DNA of 63,413 nt from an uncultured Eubacterium sp. (GTDB taxonomy: Bacteria; Bacillota_A; Clostridia; Lachnospirales; Lachnospiraceae). The translations under genes were made by a program, and so were the position numbers. Positions 32,577 to 41,885 of the stretch are shown here, piece after piece; the first letter of the stretch is position 1, and each line of letters opens with the position of its first letter. A model generated the notes under the pieces. The model was given only the letters and a program-made list of their open reading frames with translations. It made no database searches and was not told where the DNA came from. The DNA lies in assembly GCA_910589045.1 (NCBI GenBank), contig CAJUSH010000012.1, forward strand, positions 1 to 63,413. Reading direction: 5' to 3'.

Positions 32577-35006
32577 TTAGTCCTTTGTCAGAAGCGCTAT
32601 CATCCGGCCCAGGATTTCCGCGATCGCCTCGTAATCAAAATCCTCCACCGCATGCTTCAACTCGTCCCGCTCCCCGGTCAGAAGCATTCCCATGGGGTGT
32701 CTTTCGCAGAGCTCCTGCATTTTCGCGAAATCCACATCGTACTCCTTCGCACCCTTCAAAAACATCTGCATATCGGCAAGATACGCTTCCTTTTCGCACT
32801 CCTCCTCCATATTGATAGGAGCGATCTTCCGTATCAGCGGCTCCGATAAAAGATGCCTAAAATCCACGCACAGCTCCTCATACTCGCGTATGAGCATTTC
32901 ATAGTGCTCGTTGATATAAGCAGTATCCTCCGTGTCGGCAGCCTTCTCCATCTGCTCTGCCAGAAACGCCATATGTATCGCGCCCACAACGCGGGACGTG
33001 CTCTTAAGCGCATGTACATGAATCTTGAAATTGCTCCAGTTTTCTGCCTTGTATTCCCGGCTGATATTTTCCCGGTTCATACCCATCTCCAGGACATAGC
33101 CGTGAATGGTTTCCAGCACATCGGCAATCTTCCCGGAGGAATACTCCAGCGCGTCGTCCAGGTCGAGGTCCGGCAGCTGCAGCCGGTCAATGATCTTGCG
33201 CACCGATGCCTGGCGCTCCTCCTCGGCGGATGTATCCAGCTCCAGCTCCTCAGACAGCTTCACCAGGGATGAGGGCAGATACTCGATCAGAGCCTTCTCC
33301 AGAAGCTCCCCCTGCACCGGCTTCGACAGGAAGCTCGTAAAGCCCTCGTCCAGATAGCCCTGCTTCATGCCCGCCACCGCATTTGCGGTGAGGATGATAA
33401 CCGGCGTCTCGAAATTCGGGCCCCTGCTGTCGGCCCTGAGCGCATGGAACGCCTCGATACCGTCCATATTCGGCATGAGGTGATCCATCAAAATCAGATC
33501 GTAGCGGTTTTTCTCACACATTTTCAGACACACCCTGCCATCCTCCGCCGTGTCGATCTGTACCTTTGTCTGCTTCAAAAGCGACTGTACAACCGTGCGG
33601 TTCATGGCATTGTCATCCACAAGCAGGATACGCGCCTTCGGCGCCGTAAAGCTCTCGCGGTATTTCTTCTGCGGCTCCTCCTGCTTTTTGTAGAGGTCAT
33701 TCAGGTCACCCATCGGCTCATCGCCCACCACGGTCTGCGGCAGATTAAAATAGAAGATCGAGCCCTTGCCGTAAACGCTCTCCATCATCAGCTCACTGCC
33801 CATCATCTTCAAAAGCTCCTGTGTGATGGAAAGTCCAAGTCCGGTTCCCTCGATGTGATGCGCCTTCAGGTCGCCGCTGCGCTGGAAGGATGCGAAAAGT
33901 ACCTCCTTGCTCTCCTTGATGCCGATACCGGTATCCTTCACCGCCACCTTCAGCAAAATTTTGTCCGTTTCCAGCTCTTCCATTTTTACGCGCAGCGTCA
34001 CGCTTCCTTTTTCCGTATATTTCACGGCATTGGTCAGGATATTCGTGATAATCTGGCGGATGCGCACCTCGTCGCCGTAAAGCTCGTTGGGAATGTTCTG
34101 ATCAATATCCAAAATGAGCTGCAGATCCTTTTTCTCCATGCGGGGCCGCACCACGAGCAGGATATCATAGAGCAGGGTGTTCAGCCGGTACTTCTCCGGC
34201 ACCACCTCCATCTTGCCGGACTCTATCTTTGAAAAATCCAGAATATCGTTGATCAGGGAGAGCAGCGCCGTCCCCGCGCGCTGAATGTTCTGCGCATAGC
34301 CGCGGATCTCCCCGTCCTGCTCCTCGCGCAGAATCATCTCATTCATGCCAAGCACCGCATTGATGGGCGTACGGATCTCATGGGACATATTCGCGAGGAA
34401 GCTGCTCTTTGCCTTCGCTGCCGCCGTCGCGTCCTCACACTTTACCTCCACGAGCTGCAGCAGATCATCCAGACTTTTTTCGTCCTCCCTCGCCGCCCGC
34501 TCAATAAACAGATCCTGCACCTGCATAAGCAGCATCAGCGCGCTTGATATGATCATTAAAAGCAAAATGAAAAAAAACTCCACCCGGCTGTAGCTGTGCG
34601 TCAGCACCTCCAGCTCGCTGCACACCAGCGTGAGCACACACGCAAAAACATTCATCGCCGTGACAAACATGTTGAGCTTCGGATTTTTGTACATCGTGCA
34701 CTCCATCAGCGCAAAGAGCATACAAACCGGAAGCATCCGGTCTGAATGGGTCTCCAGCGAATAGCAGGCGTACATCGCCATGCCGCAGCCGATGGTGACG
34801 GCCCCCTGCCAGAAATCCGGGCACTTATTCGCCGGAAGCGCCGTCAGTACGCGCGTCACAACGACCGCAAGCACAAATGCCGCAGTCTCGGCAAAAAACC
34901 GCACAGGCGCTACCCCGTAAGTAACCCGCAGCGCGAGAAGCACAATCACACTCTCCAGCAAAAGCACATACCACGTCAGTTTTCTCTCTCTGTGAAAATC
35001 TCTCAT
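32577..35006 (-). CDS. Hybrid histidine kinase with receiver and HPt domains (B)
   Basis: An 809-residue paralogue of kinase A with the same order. About six membrane helices (10-165) precede a short coiled linker. The kinase has FLANMSHEIRTPINAV, NILTNAVKYTEKG, VKDTGIGIK and GTGLGLSITQEL. The receiver has ARILLVDDNAMN, LMDHLMPNMDG and FLSKPVQG. The C-terminal HPt has VHALKSTSRVVGA. The membrane sensor halves of A and B are much less alike than the catalytic halves, so they probably read different inputs. It overlaps the lipid kinase gene by 4 bp (ATGA). Confidence 0.9.
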   Translation of the reverse strand: MRDFHRERKLTWYVLLLESVIVLLALRVTYGVAPVRFFAETAAFVLAVVVTRVLTALPANKCPDFWQGAVTIGCGMAMYACYSLETHSDRMLPVCMLFALMECTMYKNPKLNMFVTAMNVFACVLTLVCSELEVLTHSYSRVEFFFILLLMIISSALMLLMQVQDLFIERAAREDEKSLDDLLQLVEVKCEDATAAAKAKSSFLANMSHEIRTPINAVLGMNEMILREEQDGEIRGYAQNIQRAGTALLSLINDILDFSKIESGKMEVVPEKYRLNTLLYDILLVVRPRMEKKDLQLILDIDQNIPNELYGDEVRIRQIITNILTNAVKYTEKGSVTLRVKMEELETDKILLKVAVKDTGIGIKESKEVLFASFQRSGDLKAHHIEGTGLGLSITQELLKMMGSELMMESVYGKGSIFYFNLPQTVVGDEPMGDLNDLYKKQEEPQKKYRESFTAPKARILLVDDNAMNRTVVQSLLKQTKVQIDTAEDGRVCLKMCEKNRYDLILMDHLMPNMDGIEAFHALRADSRGPNFETPVIILTANAVAGMKQGYLDEGFTSFLSKPVQGELLEKALIEYLPSSLVKLSEELELDTSAEEERQASVRKIIDRLQLPDLDLDDALEYSSGKIADVLETIHGYVLEMGMNRENISREYKAENWSNFKIHVHALKSTSRVVGAIHMAFLAEQMEKAADTEDTAYINEHYEMLIREYEELCVDFRHLLSEPLIRKIAPINMEEECEKEAYLADMQMFLKGAKEYDVDFAKMQELCERHPMGMLLTGERDELKHAVEDFDYEAIAEILGRMIALLTKD

Positions 35007-35920
35007 GACAGCCTCACCCCTCTTGGAACAACAAATCGAACGCTGTCCGGACGCACCTCAATATTCCAGTCGCCCTCCGCGGCAACCATCTCCCCGTCCA
35101 GGTTCGCCACTATCTCACCCTTGTCCTCACGCGTAATCCGCATCTTTTTTGCCGAACCGACCCGTGCATTCTTCCTCACATAATCGCTCTTTTGCCGGAT
35201 CAGACTGATGAGGACACGCACGAGTGCCAGATGCCCCTTGGCGGGCACGAGCACATAGCTGCCCAGCCCGTCATTTGGATAAAAGCCCTCCGGCATACAC
35301 AGCGAACCGCCCAGCATGCAGCCGTTTCCCCAGCAGATCTCGTCGTAGATACCGTCCATCTCCTTGCCGTCCACCCGCATTTTCAAATGCATCTTTTTTA
35401 AATGCATCAGCGCCTGGAATGTATAAGCGGAATAGGGAATACGGATGCCCACCGTGCGCACCGGATGCTGCTTTGCAATGCACTGCATGATCTCCGCATC
35501 CATACCGCACGAAAAGGTGTTGAGCGCCCGCCCGTGGTTGGTCAGAATGGAATCCAAAACGATGACATCGCCGTAGATCAGCTCCCTGATATCATAAAAG
35601 CGCTCCCTGTCCTTCTGGTCAAATACCTTCAGAAAGTCATTCGTCATACCACAGGGATAAAAGGCAAGCTCCACATTCGGGTTTTCCCCGACCCCCTCCA
35701 GGACGTTTCGCATCGTTCCCGAGCCTCCGCAGGCGTAAATGCGCAGCTGCTCATCCGGAAAAAAATGCACGATCTTCTCCGCCAGCTCCGTCTCATTGCC
35801 CGTATAGCGGGAATTAAACAGAAAATATTCAAAATTTTTCAGCTCGTCCAGCTGCTGCCTCAAATTATTCGCAAAGGTCATATTGCCCGCATAAGGATTT
35901 ACTATAAAAATGTGCTTCAT
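35003..35920 (-). CDS. Diacylglycerol kinase/YegS-family lipid kinase with variant motif
   Basis: A 305-residue DAGK-catalytic-domain protein. FIVNPYAGN is the N-terminal motif. The usual GGDGT nucleotide motif appears as YACGGSGTMRNVLEGV, and the usual GTGNDF as PCGMTNDFLK. SCGMDAEIM and NGCMLGGSLCMPEGFYPNDG correspond to later conserved blocks. Family members phosphorylate diacylglycerol or related lipids. The Ser in place of Asp may alter activity. The start at 35920 follows ATGGAGAAAATAGAT. It is the first gene of an operon with two hybrid kinases and an exonuclease, with a promoter at 35978-36006. Confidence 0.8.
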   Translation of the reverse strand: MKHIFIVNPYAGNMTFANNLRQQLDELKNFEYFLFNSRYTGNETELAEKIVHFFPDEQLRIYACGGSGTMRNVLEGVGENPNVELAFYPCGMTNDFLKVFDQKDRERFYDIRELIYGDVIVLDSILTNHGRALNTFSCGMDAEIMQCIAKQHPVRTVGIRIPYSAYTFQALMHLKKMHLKMRVDGKEMDGIYDEICWGNGCMLGGSLCMPEGFYPNDGLGSYVLVPAKGHLALVRVLISLIRQKSDYVRKNARVGSAKKMRITREDKGEIVANLDGEMVAAEGDWNIEVRPDSVRFVVPRGVRLS

Positions 35921-35977
35921 ATCTATTTTCTCCATTTCGGCCACAGTTTCGACACACACTGTTACCTGCCACTTCCT

Positions 35978-36006
35978 ATTGTACTGGAAATTCCTGAGAA
36001 ACTCAA
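35978..36006 (-). promoter_or_regulatory. Promoter of the lipid kinase-histidine kinase operon
   Basis: Minus-strand TTGAGT (36006-36001) and TACAAT (35983-35978) are 17 bp apart, about 58 bp upstream of the start codon at 35920. Confidence 0.6.
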
Positions 36007-36045
36007 CACAAAAAGAATCCGGTTTTTACCACACAAAACGGGGAT

Positions 36046-36087
36046 AAAAACGCCGGTGCATACGAAAGCCTGTGCACCGGCGTTTTT
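36046..36087 (-). terminator. Terminator of the aspS-gatCAB operon
   Basis: AAAAACGCCGGTGCA (36046-36060) pairs with TGCACCGGCGTTTTT (36073-36087), a 15-bp perfect stem. A/T runs on both sides make it usable in either direction. It lies 36 bp after the gatB stop. Confidence 0.9.
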
Positions 36088-36122
36088 ATAGCGGTCCTTG
36101 TCGAAAAGCAGTCTGCCATAGT

Positions 36123-37556
36123 TTACAGCAGCTCCTTCAAAATCTGGTTTACCAGGCCGGGATTCGCCTTCCCCTTCATCTCCTTCATCGTCTGGCCCAC
36201 GAGAAAACCGATGGCCTTCTCCTTTCCGTTTCGGTAGTCCTCCACGGACTTGGGATTGTCCCCGATCACCCGCGCAATCGTCTCACGCAGCGCACCCTCG
36301 TCGTTTACGCTCTTCAGGCCGTGCTCCTGCACGTAGCGCCTCGGGTCGATATCCTCCGCAAACACATGCTCGAAAACCTCCTTTGCCACCGTGCTGTTGA
36401 TCTCCCCCGCATCCGCAAGCTCCACAAGCGCCGCCAGATGCTCCGGCGAAAAACAGATATCCTCCGGCTCCATCTCATGCTCCTTCAGCAGACGCATCGT
36501 CTCAACCATGAGCCAGTTAGACACCTTTTTCGGCCTGCCGCACAGCTTCACCGTATCCTCAAACAGATCCGCCATGCGCTTACTGCCCGTGAGAATCTCC
36601 GCATCATAGCGGGGAATCTCGTACTCCCGCTCGTAGCGCGAAAGCTTCTCCGTGCGAAGCTCCGGCTGACGGCTCCGGATCTGCTCGAGCCATTCGTCGG
36701 AAATGACAACCGGCGGCAAATCCGGCTCCGGGAAATAGCGGTAGTCCTTTGCATCCTCCTTTGAACGCATCGCATAGGAGGCTCCCTTTGCGTCGTCCCA
36801 GCGGCGGGTCTCCTGCACGACCCGTTCCCCCGACTCAATCAGGTCGATCTGGCGGTTTTTCTCCCCCTCGATGGCGCGGGCAATGGCACTGAAGGAATTC
36901 AGGTTTTTCATCTCGGTGCGGGTGCCGTACTCCTTCTGCCCCGCCTCACGGACGGAAAGATTCACGTCCGCCCGCATGGAGCCTTCGTTCATCTTGCAGT
37001 CGGAAGCGCCGAGATACTGGATGATGAGCCGCAGCTTTTCCAGATATGCGATGACCTCCCCGGCGCTTCGCATGTCCGGCTCGGAAACTATCTCGATCAG
37101 CGGCACGCCCGACCGGTTAAAGTCCACCACGGACACGTCCTCCCAATCGTCGTGCACCAGCTTTCCGGCATCCTCCTCCATATGGATCTCATGGATACCG
37201 ACGTTCTTTCTGCCGCCCTCCTCCGTCTCGATCTCAATATAGCCGTCTCTGCAGATCGGCTCATAGAGCTGGGATATCTGATAGTTTTGCGGATTATCCG
37301 GATAAAAATAATTTTTCCGGTCAAATTTACAGTTCTGTGTAATGCTGCAGTTCGTTGCAAGCCCTACCGCCGCCGCATATTCCACGACCTGGCGGTTTAA
37401 CACCGGAAGGGAGCCCGGCATGCCGGTACAGACCGGACACGTATGGGTATTCGGCGCGCCGCCGAAGGCCGTCGGACAGCCGCAGAAAATTTTCGTTTTC
37501 GTCGCCAGCTCCACATGGACCTCCAGGCCGATGACTGTCTCATATTGTCTACGCAT
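36123..37556 (-). CDS. gatB: Asp-tRNA(Asn)/Glu-tRNA(Gln) amidotransferase subunit B
   Basis: A 477-residue GatB. It binds the misacylated tRNA, activates the acyl group with ATP and receives ammonia from GatA. The N-terminal cradle opens VIGLEVHVELATKTKIFCGC, and CPTAF...CPVCTGMPGSLPVLN provides the zinc cysteines. The C-terminal helical and YqeY-like tail (KSVEDYRNGKEKAIGFLVGQTMKEMKGKANP) is complete. It overlaps gatA by 8 bp and is the last gene of aspS-gatC-gatA-gatB. Confidence 0.96.
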   Translation of the reverse strand: MRRQYETVIGLEVHVELATKTKIFCGCPTAFGGAPNTHTCPVCTGMPGSLPVLNRQVVEYAAAVGLATNCSITQNCKFDRKNYFYPDNPQNYQISQLYEPICRDGYIEIETEEGGRKNVGIHEIHMEEDAGKLVHDDWEDVSVVDFNRSGVPLIEIVSEPDMRSAGEVIAYLEKLRLIIQYLGASDCKMNEGSMRADVNLSVREAGQKEYGTRTEMKNLNSFSAIARAIEGEKNRQIDLIESGERVVQETRRWDDAKGASYAMRSKEDAKDYRYFPEPDLPPVVISDEWLEQIRSRQPELRTEKLSRYEREYEIPRYDAEILTGSKRMADLFEDTVKLCGRPKKVSNWLMVETMRLLKEHEMEPEDICFSPEHLAALVELADAGEINSTVAKEVFEHVFAEDIDPRRYVQEHGLKSVNDEGALRETIARVIGDNPKSVEDYRNGKEKAIGFLVGQTMKEMKGKANPGLVNQILKELL

Positions 37557-39126
37557 GATCTGCCTCCTCTCCGCGGCTGGTTTCTTTTCGTGCGGTCTTA
37601 TCCGGACTATTTACAGACGTCCCCCCGCTGCCCGGGCCGGCTTCAGCTGTCCCGGCAGCAGACACATTCCCTTCCGCCAGCGGACTTCTTCGGCAGTCTC
37701 TGGTCTTTTCAAACGCATACGCCGCCCGAATGATCGTTTTCTCCTGAAAGCAGTCACCGATGAGCTGCAGGCCGATCGGCAGACCGTTTCTATCCAGACC
37801 GCAGGGCAGGCTGACCGCCGGAAGCCCCGCCAGATTGACGGAAATCGTATAGATATCCCCCAGATACATCTGAATCGGATCCGAGAGCGATTTGCCCAGC
37901 CGCGGCGCGGTCGTGGGAGCGGTCGGCCCGAGGATCACGTCATATTTCGCGAACGCCTCGTCAAAGGCCCTTTTGATAAGCGCCTTGACGCGCAGCGCCT
38001 TGAGATAGTATGCGTCGTAATAGCCGGAGCTTAAAACAAAGGAGCCGAGCATGATACGCCGCTTCACCTCCGGGCCGAAGCCCTCCGACCGGCTCTTTTT
38101 ATACATCTGATGCAGGCCGCCGCAGTCGTCCGTGCGGTAGCCGTACTTTACGCCGTCAAAACGGGCAAGGTTGCTGCTGGCCTCCGCGCAGGCGATGACA
38201 TAGTATGCCGGAATCGCATACTGCACAAGCCCAAGGTCAAACTCCTCCACAACGGCGCCCTTTTTCTCCAGCTCCTTCGCCGCGCCAAGCACCGCTGCTT
38301 TCACCTCCGCGTCCAGTCCCCCGCCGAGGTAATCCCGCGGGATGCCGATTTTCAAGCCTGCCACGTCGTCCGCCAGCGCCGCCGTGAAATCCGTATCCGT
38401 CCGCTCCATGGAAGTAGAATCCTTCACGTCATGAGAGGAAATAAGCTCGAGAATCGCGGCACAGTCGGTTACATCCTTTGCCACCGGCCCGATCTGGTCA
38501 AGGGAGGAGCCGTAGGCAACCAGCCCGTAACGCGAAACCGTTCCGTAGGTCGGCTTGATGCCGGTCACGCCGCAGTACGAGCAGGGCTGGCGGATGGAGC
38601 CGCCGGTGTCGGAGCCGAGCGCAAAGGAGCACTCCTCCGCCGCAACCGCCGCGGCACTCCCGCCCGAAGAGCCGCCCGGCACATGTGCCGGATTCCACGG
38701 ATTTTTTGTCGGGCCAAAGGCAGACGTCTCCGTCGTGCTTCCCATGGCAAATTCATCCATGTTCGTCTTTCCGAGAATGACCGCACCCGCCTGCAAAAGA
38801 CGCAAAACCGCCTCCGCCGTAAAGCGCGGGATAAAATTTCCGAGCATCCGCGAGCTGCACGTCGTGCGCATCCCCGCGGTGCACAGGTTATCCTTGAGCG
38901 CCACCGGCACTCCCGCAAGGGGCGAGGAAAACCCCTCGTCGATTTTCTGCTGCACCGCCCTTGCCCGGGCAAGCGCCCCCTCCGCATCCACGGTCACAAA
39001 GCTGTGGACGGACGCTTCCCGCGCTTCGATGGCATCCAGCGCCTCCCGGGTCGCTTCAAGCGCCGTTACTTCCCTGTTTTTAATCATTTCGCCCAGCCGG
39101 ACGGCTGTAAGGCCCATAAGAGACAT
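37549..39126 (-). CDS. gatA: Asp-tRNA(Asn)/Glu-tRNA(Gln) amidotransferase subunit A
   Basis: A 525-residue amidase that releases ammonia from glutamine for GatB. The amidase signature is present: VPGGSSGGSAAAVAAEE, nucleophile Ser in GSDTGGSIRQPCSYCG, and Lys in VALKDNLCT. The start at 39126 follows AAAGGAGTGAC. A longer frame to 39270 would run into gatC. About 40 low-complexity residues (GNVSAAGTAEAGPGSGGTS...) extend the C-terminus beyond the usual end. They are unlike typical GatA and may be a tolerated tail. Confidence 0.95.
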   Translation of the reverse strand: MSLMGLTAVRLGEMIKNREVTALEATREALDAIEAREASVHSFVTVDAEGALARARAVQQKIDEGFSSPLAGVPVALKDNLCTAGMRTTCSSRMLGNFIPRFTAEAVLRLLQAGAVILGKTNMDEFAMGSTTETSAFGPTKNPWNPAHVPGGSSGGSAAAVAAEECSFALGSDTGGSIRQPCSYCGVTGIKPTYGTVSRYGLVAYGSSLDQIGPVAKDVTDCAAILELISSHDVKDSTSMERTDTDFTAALADDVAGLKIGIPRDYLGGGLDAEVKAAVLGAAKELEKKGAVVEEFDLGLVQYAIPAYYVIACAEASSNLARFDGVKYGYRTDDCGGLHQMYKKSRSEGFGPEVKRRIMLGSFVLSSGYYDAYYLKALRVKALIKRAFDEAFAKYDVILGPTAPTTAPRLGKSLSDPIQMYLGDIYTISVNLAGLPAVSLPCGLDRNGLPIGLQLIGDCFQEKTIIRAAYAFEKTRDCRRSPLAEGNVSAAGTAEAGPGSGGTSVNSPDKTARKETSRGEEADHA

Positions 39127-39205
39127 GTCTGTCACTCCTTTTCTGTAAAAAATATGATATGCGCGGCCGATGGAATATGCCGTGCCGGCCGCAGCCGCCG
39201 ACCGG

Positions 39206-39499
39206 CTACCCGATTGTTTTCGGCACCTCGAAGCCGTCGTCCCGCACAAGGGGTGCGTTGGCAAGGGCATCCCCGTGCCCGTCCCCGTTTGTCACCACGT
39301 CCTCACGGAACACATTGTGCACCGGAAAGAGGTGTGTCATCGGTGCCGCATCCGAGGTATCCAGCTCGTTTAGCTGATCTACATAATCAAGCATTTCCTC
39401 CATATCCTTTTTCGCCTGCACCTTCTCCTCATCGGACAATGCAAGCTTTGCAAGGATTCCTACATATTCGATTGTCTCATCGCTGATATGGTTTGCCAT
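39206..39499 (-). CDS. gatC: Asp-tRNA(Asn)/Glu-tRNA(Gln) amidotransferase subunit C
   Basis: A 97-residue GatC, the small strap that stabilises GatA-GatB. ISDETIEYVGILAKLALSDEE and the DYVDQLNELDTSDAAPMTH segment are characteristic. The start at 39499 follows GAGGAGAAAAA. Upstream in-frame ATGs lack family similarity. Confidence 0.93.
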   Translation of the reverse strand: MANHISDETIEYVGILAKLALSDEEKVQAKKDMEEMLDYVDQLNELDTSDAAPMTHLFPVHNVFREDVVTNGDGHGDALANAPLVRDDGFEVPKTIG

Positions 39500-39624
39500 T
39501 TTTTCTCCTCTCATCGCTGTGTCACCCCGCGGACCGCTGCAATCCCCGGCAAATGCCGGACCCAAAGGCACCCTGCCGTGTCAGAGCCGTTTTGCCGCAG
39601 GCATTCTGCCATGCCGGTCACACA

Positions 39625-41361
39625 CTAGTCACGCACCCTGATATGCACCTCGCGAAGCTGCTGCTCGGTCACGGTGCCGGGCGCGCCGCACATCAGATCC
39701 TGCGCATTTCCGTTCATCGGGAAGGGAATGACCTCGCGGATGTTCTCCTCATTCCGAAGCAGCATAATCATGCGGTCAACCCCCGGTGCCATACCTGCGT
39801 GGGGCGGCGCGCCGTACTGAAACGCATGGTAGAGCGCCCCGAACTTTTCCTTCAGTACCGTCTCGTCGTACCCCGCGATCTCAAAGGCCTTCACCATAAT
39901 GTCCAGATCGTGGTTGCGCACCGCGCCGGAGGAAAGCTCCACGCCGTTGCACACGATATCGTACTGGTACGCGAGAATGTCCAGCGGATTTTCTTTTGTG
40001 AGCGCCTTCAGGCCGCCCTGGGGCATGGAAAAGGGGTTGTGCGTAAATCCGATCTGCTTCGTCTCGGGGTCGCACTCGAACATGGGAAAATCATTCACAT
40101 AGCAGAAGCGGTACGCAGCCTTTTCGATCAGATCCAGCTTTTCCCCCAGCTCGGTTCGGATCAGTCCGGCATACATGGCCGCCCGCTTCTCCTTATCCGC
40201 GATAAAGAAAATCGTATCTCCTCCGTCAAGTCCCGCAAGCTCCCGCAGCTTACCCTTCTGCTCATCCGGAATAAATTTGTCGATCGGCCCCTTATAGCTT
40301 TTGTCCGGCTGTACCTCTAAATAACCAAGACCCCCAAGTCCGCACGACCGGGCGAACTTCAGCAGCTTCTCGTGGAAGCCCTTGGACATTTCGGCATGTA
40401 CCTTGATGGCACGGACGGTTTTTCCGTGGAATGGCTGAAAGCTGCACTGCTGAAAAAAGTCGCTCAGATCGATGATGCGCAGCGGATTTCTCAAATCCGG
40501 CTTGTCGGTTCCAAACTCCAGCATCGCCTGCCTGTAGCTGATAACCGGGTAGGGCGCTTTTGTGACCACATAACCCGCGGGCGCAAATTTTTCAAACGTT
40601 GCCGTGAGCACCTCCTCGCCGACCTTGAAAACATCCTCCTGGGACGCAAAGCTCATCTCAAAATCCAGCTGGTAAAACTCGCCGGGCGAACGGTCTGCCC
40701 TTGCATCCTCGTCGCGGAAGCACGGCGCGATCTGGAAATATTTATCAAACCCGGAAACCATGAGAAGCTGCTTGTACTGCTGGGGCGCCTGAGGCAGGGC
40801 GTAAAATTTTCCCTTGTATTTGCGGCTCGGCACGATATAGTCCCTCGCCCCCTCCGGCGAGGACGCGCACAAAATCGGCGTCTGCATTTCCAGGAAGCCA
40901 AGCTGCGTCATCTTCTCCCGCAAAAATGAGATAACCTTTGAGCGGAAGATCATGTTGTCGCGCACCTTCGCGTTTCGCAGATCCAGATAACGGTACTGCA
41001 GCCGCACGTCCTCCCGCACCTCCTTTGAGGTTATGATCTCAAAGGGAAGCTGTCCTTTCACCTTGCCGAGCATTTCAATCTCATGGGCCTCCAGCTCGAT
41101 GGTCCCGGAGGGTATTTTCGGGTTGTAGGTCTGCTCATCCCGCTTTTCCACAACGCCGCTTACCGATATGCAGTCCTCGCGTCCGATACCTTTTAACAGT
41201 GTATCATCCCGAAGCACAATCTGCAAGACGCCGTACATATCCCGCAGGTCGAGAAACGACACGCCGCCGTGGTCGCGGATGTTTTCCACCCAGCCCGCCA
41301 CGGCAAGCTTCCTCCCGATATCTGCTTCACTGATCTCTCCGAATGTTATATCTCTGTACAT
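39625..41361 (-). CDS. aspS: Aspartyl-tRNA synthetase, probably non-discriminating
   Basis: A 578-residue class II synthetase of the bacterial AspRS type. It has an N-terminal OB anticodon domain (VAGWVENIRDHGGVSFLDLRD), motif 2 FRDEDARADRSPGEFYQLDFEMSF, the inserted GAD domain and motif 3 GMAPGVDRMIMLL. The start at 41361 follows AAGGGAGATTTGCAG. Co-transcription with gatCAB suggests that it charges both tRNA-Asp and tRNA-Asn with aspartate and that GatCAB then amidates the latter. That specificity is inferred from context. It lies behind a T-box leader of about 450 nt. Confidence 0.93.
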   Translation of the reverse strand: MYRDITFGEISEADIGRKLAVAGWVENIRDHGGVSFLDLRDMYGVLQIVLRDDTLLKGIGREDCISVSGVVEKRDEQTYNPKIPSGTIELEAHEIEMLGKVKGQLPFEIITSKEVREDVRLQYRYLDLRNAKVRDNMIFRSKVISFLREKMTQLGFLEMQTPILCASSPEGARDYIVPSRKYKGKFYALPQAPQQYKQLLMVSGFDKYFQIAPCFRDEDARADRSPGEFYQLDFEMSFASQEDVFKVGEEVLTATFEKFAPAGYVVTKAPYPVISYRQAMLEFGTDKPDLRNPLRIIDLSDFFQQCSFQPFHGKTVRAIKVHAEMSKGFHEKLLKFARSCGLGGLGYLEVQPDKSYKGPIDKFIPDEQKGKLRELAGLDGGDTIFFIADKEKRAAMYAGLIRTELGEKLDLIEKAAYRFCYVNDFPMFECDPETKQIGFTHNPFSMPQGGLKALTKENPLDILAYQYDIVCNGVELSSGAVRNHDLDIMVKAFEIAGYDETVLKEKFGALYHAFQYGAPPHAGMAPGVDRMIMLLRNEENIREVIPFPMNGNAQDLMCGAPGTVTEQQLREVHIRVRD

Positions 41362-41439
41362 CTGCAAATCTCCCTTCTTTGACCGCCGTCCGGCATTTCT
41401 GCGTCCAAAGCCGGATGTCATGCCCCTCATTGCCCGCGG

Positions 41440-41811
41440 CAATAAAAAAATCCCGGGACATGTACTGTTACATATCCTGGGACGAATCCAATCCGCGGTG
41501 CCACCCATATTGAGCGTTATGCATCCGCATAACCGCTCCGCTCTTCCGGCTTAACGCGCCGCCACGTTCCGACCTACTCCAAACGACCTTCCGCACCGCT
41601 TTTTCCGCAGTCCCGCACAAAACATGCGGCACCTGCACCAAAAGCAATCCCTGGTATTCGTTTTTTCAACCGGCCTGCTCCGGAGTGTTCCCGCCACCTT
41701 CTCTTCCAAACGGCGCTCTCAGTCGGTGACGCCGTATTCCTGTCGGTGTCTGAAAGTGTGAGTCTCCTTCTTAGCATTTTCCTGCTCTGAACAACATCAT
41801 GTTTTTCTATG
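41440..41811 (-). promoter_or_regulatory. T-box riboswitch leader of aspS-gatCAB
   Basis: The minus strand carries the T-box core TGGGTGGCACCGCGG (about 41506-41492) followed by the terminator above. The 5' end has the expected CAGAGCAGGAAAATGCTAAG entry motif (near 41787-41768) and AGAG/GGTGG distal-loop elements (41727-41690). T-boxes bind uncharged tRNA: the specifier codon pairs with the anticodon and the TGG pairs with the tRNA CCA end to prevent termination. The best specifier candidate is GGGAACACTCC near 41692-41682, whose GAAC contains AAC (Asn) and, shifted by one base, GAA (Glu). The specifier loop was not folded rigorously. Confidence 0.88.
41442..41486 (-). terminator. T-box-controlled terminator hairpin
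   Basis: On the minus strand CGTCCCAGGATATGT, a short loop, and ACATGTCCCGGGA form an imperfect stem followed by TTTTTTT (ending near 41444). It lies directly after the antiterminator sequence and before aspS. Confidence 0.85.
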
Positions 41812-41818
41812 GTTACAG

Positions 41819-41847
41819 ATTCTAACACGAATCACGCACGGCTGCAA
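41819..41847 (-). promoter_or_regulatory. Promoter of the T-box/aspS-gatCAB operon
   Basis: Minus-strand TTGCAG (41847-41842) and TAGAAT (41824-41819) are 17 bp apart. The MITE-like element begins 39 bp upstream of the -35. The 712-bp gap 41362-42073 is thus leader, promoter and element. Confidence 0.65.
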
Positions 41848-41885
41848 GGGATTTATTTTATTTCCTAATAATATTAAGCAGCCGC

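Noticed and set aside
38110..39486. 458-residue plus-strand frame opposite gatA/gatC
   Set aside because: Very basic, His/Arg-rich translation spanning two conserved opposite-strand genes, so not a real gene.
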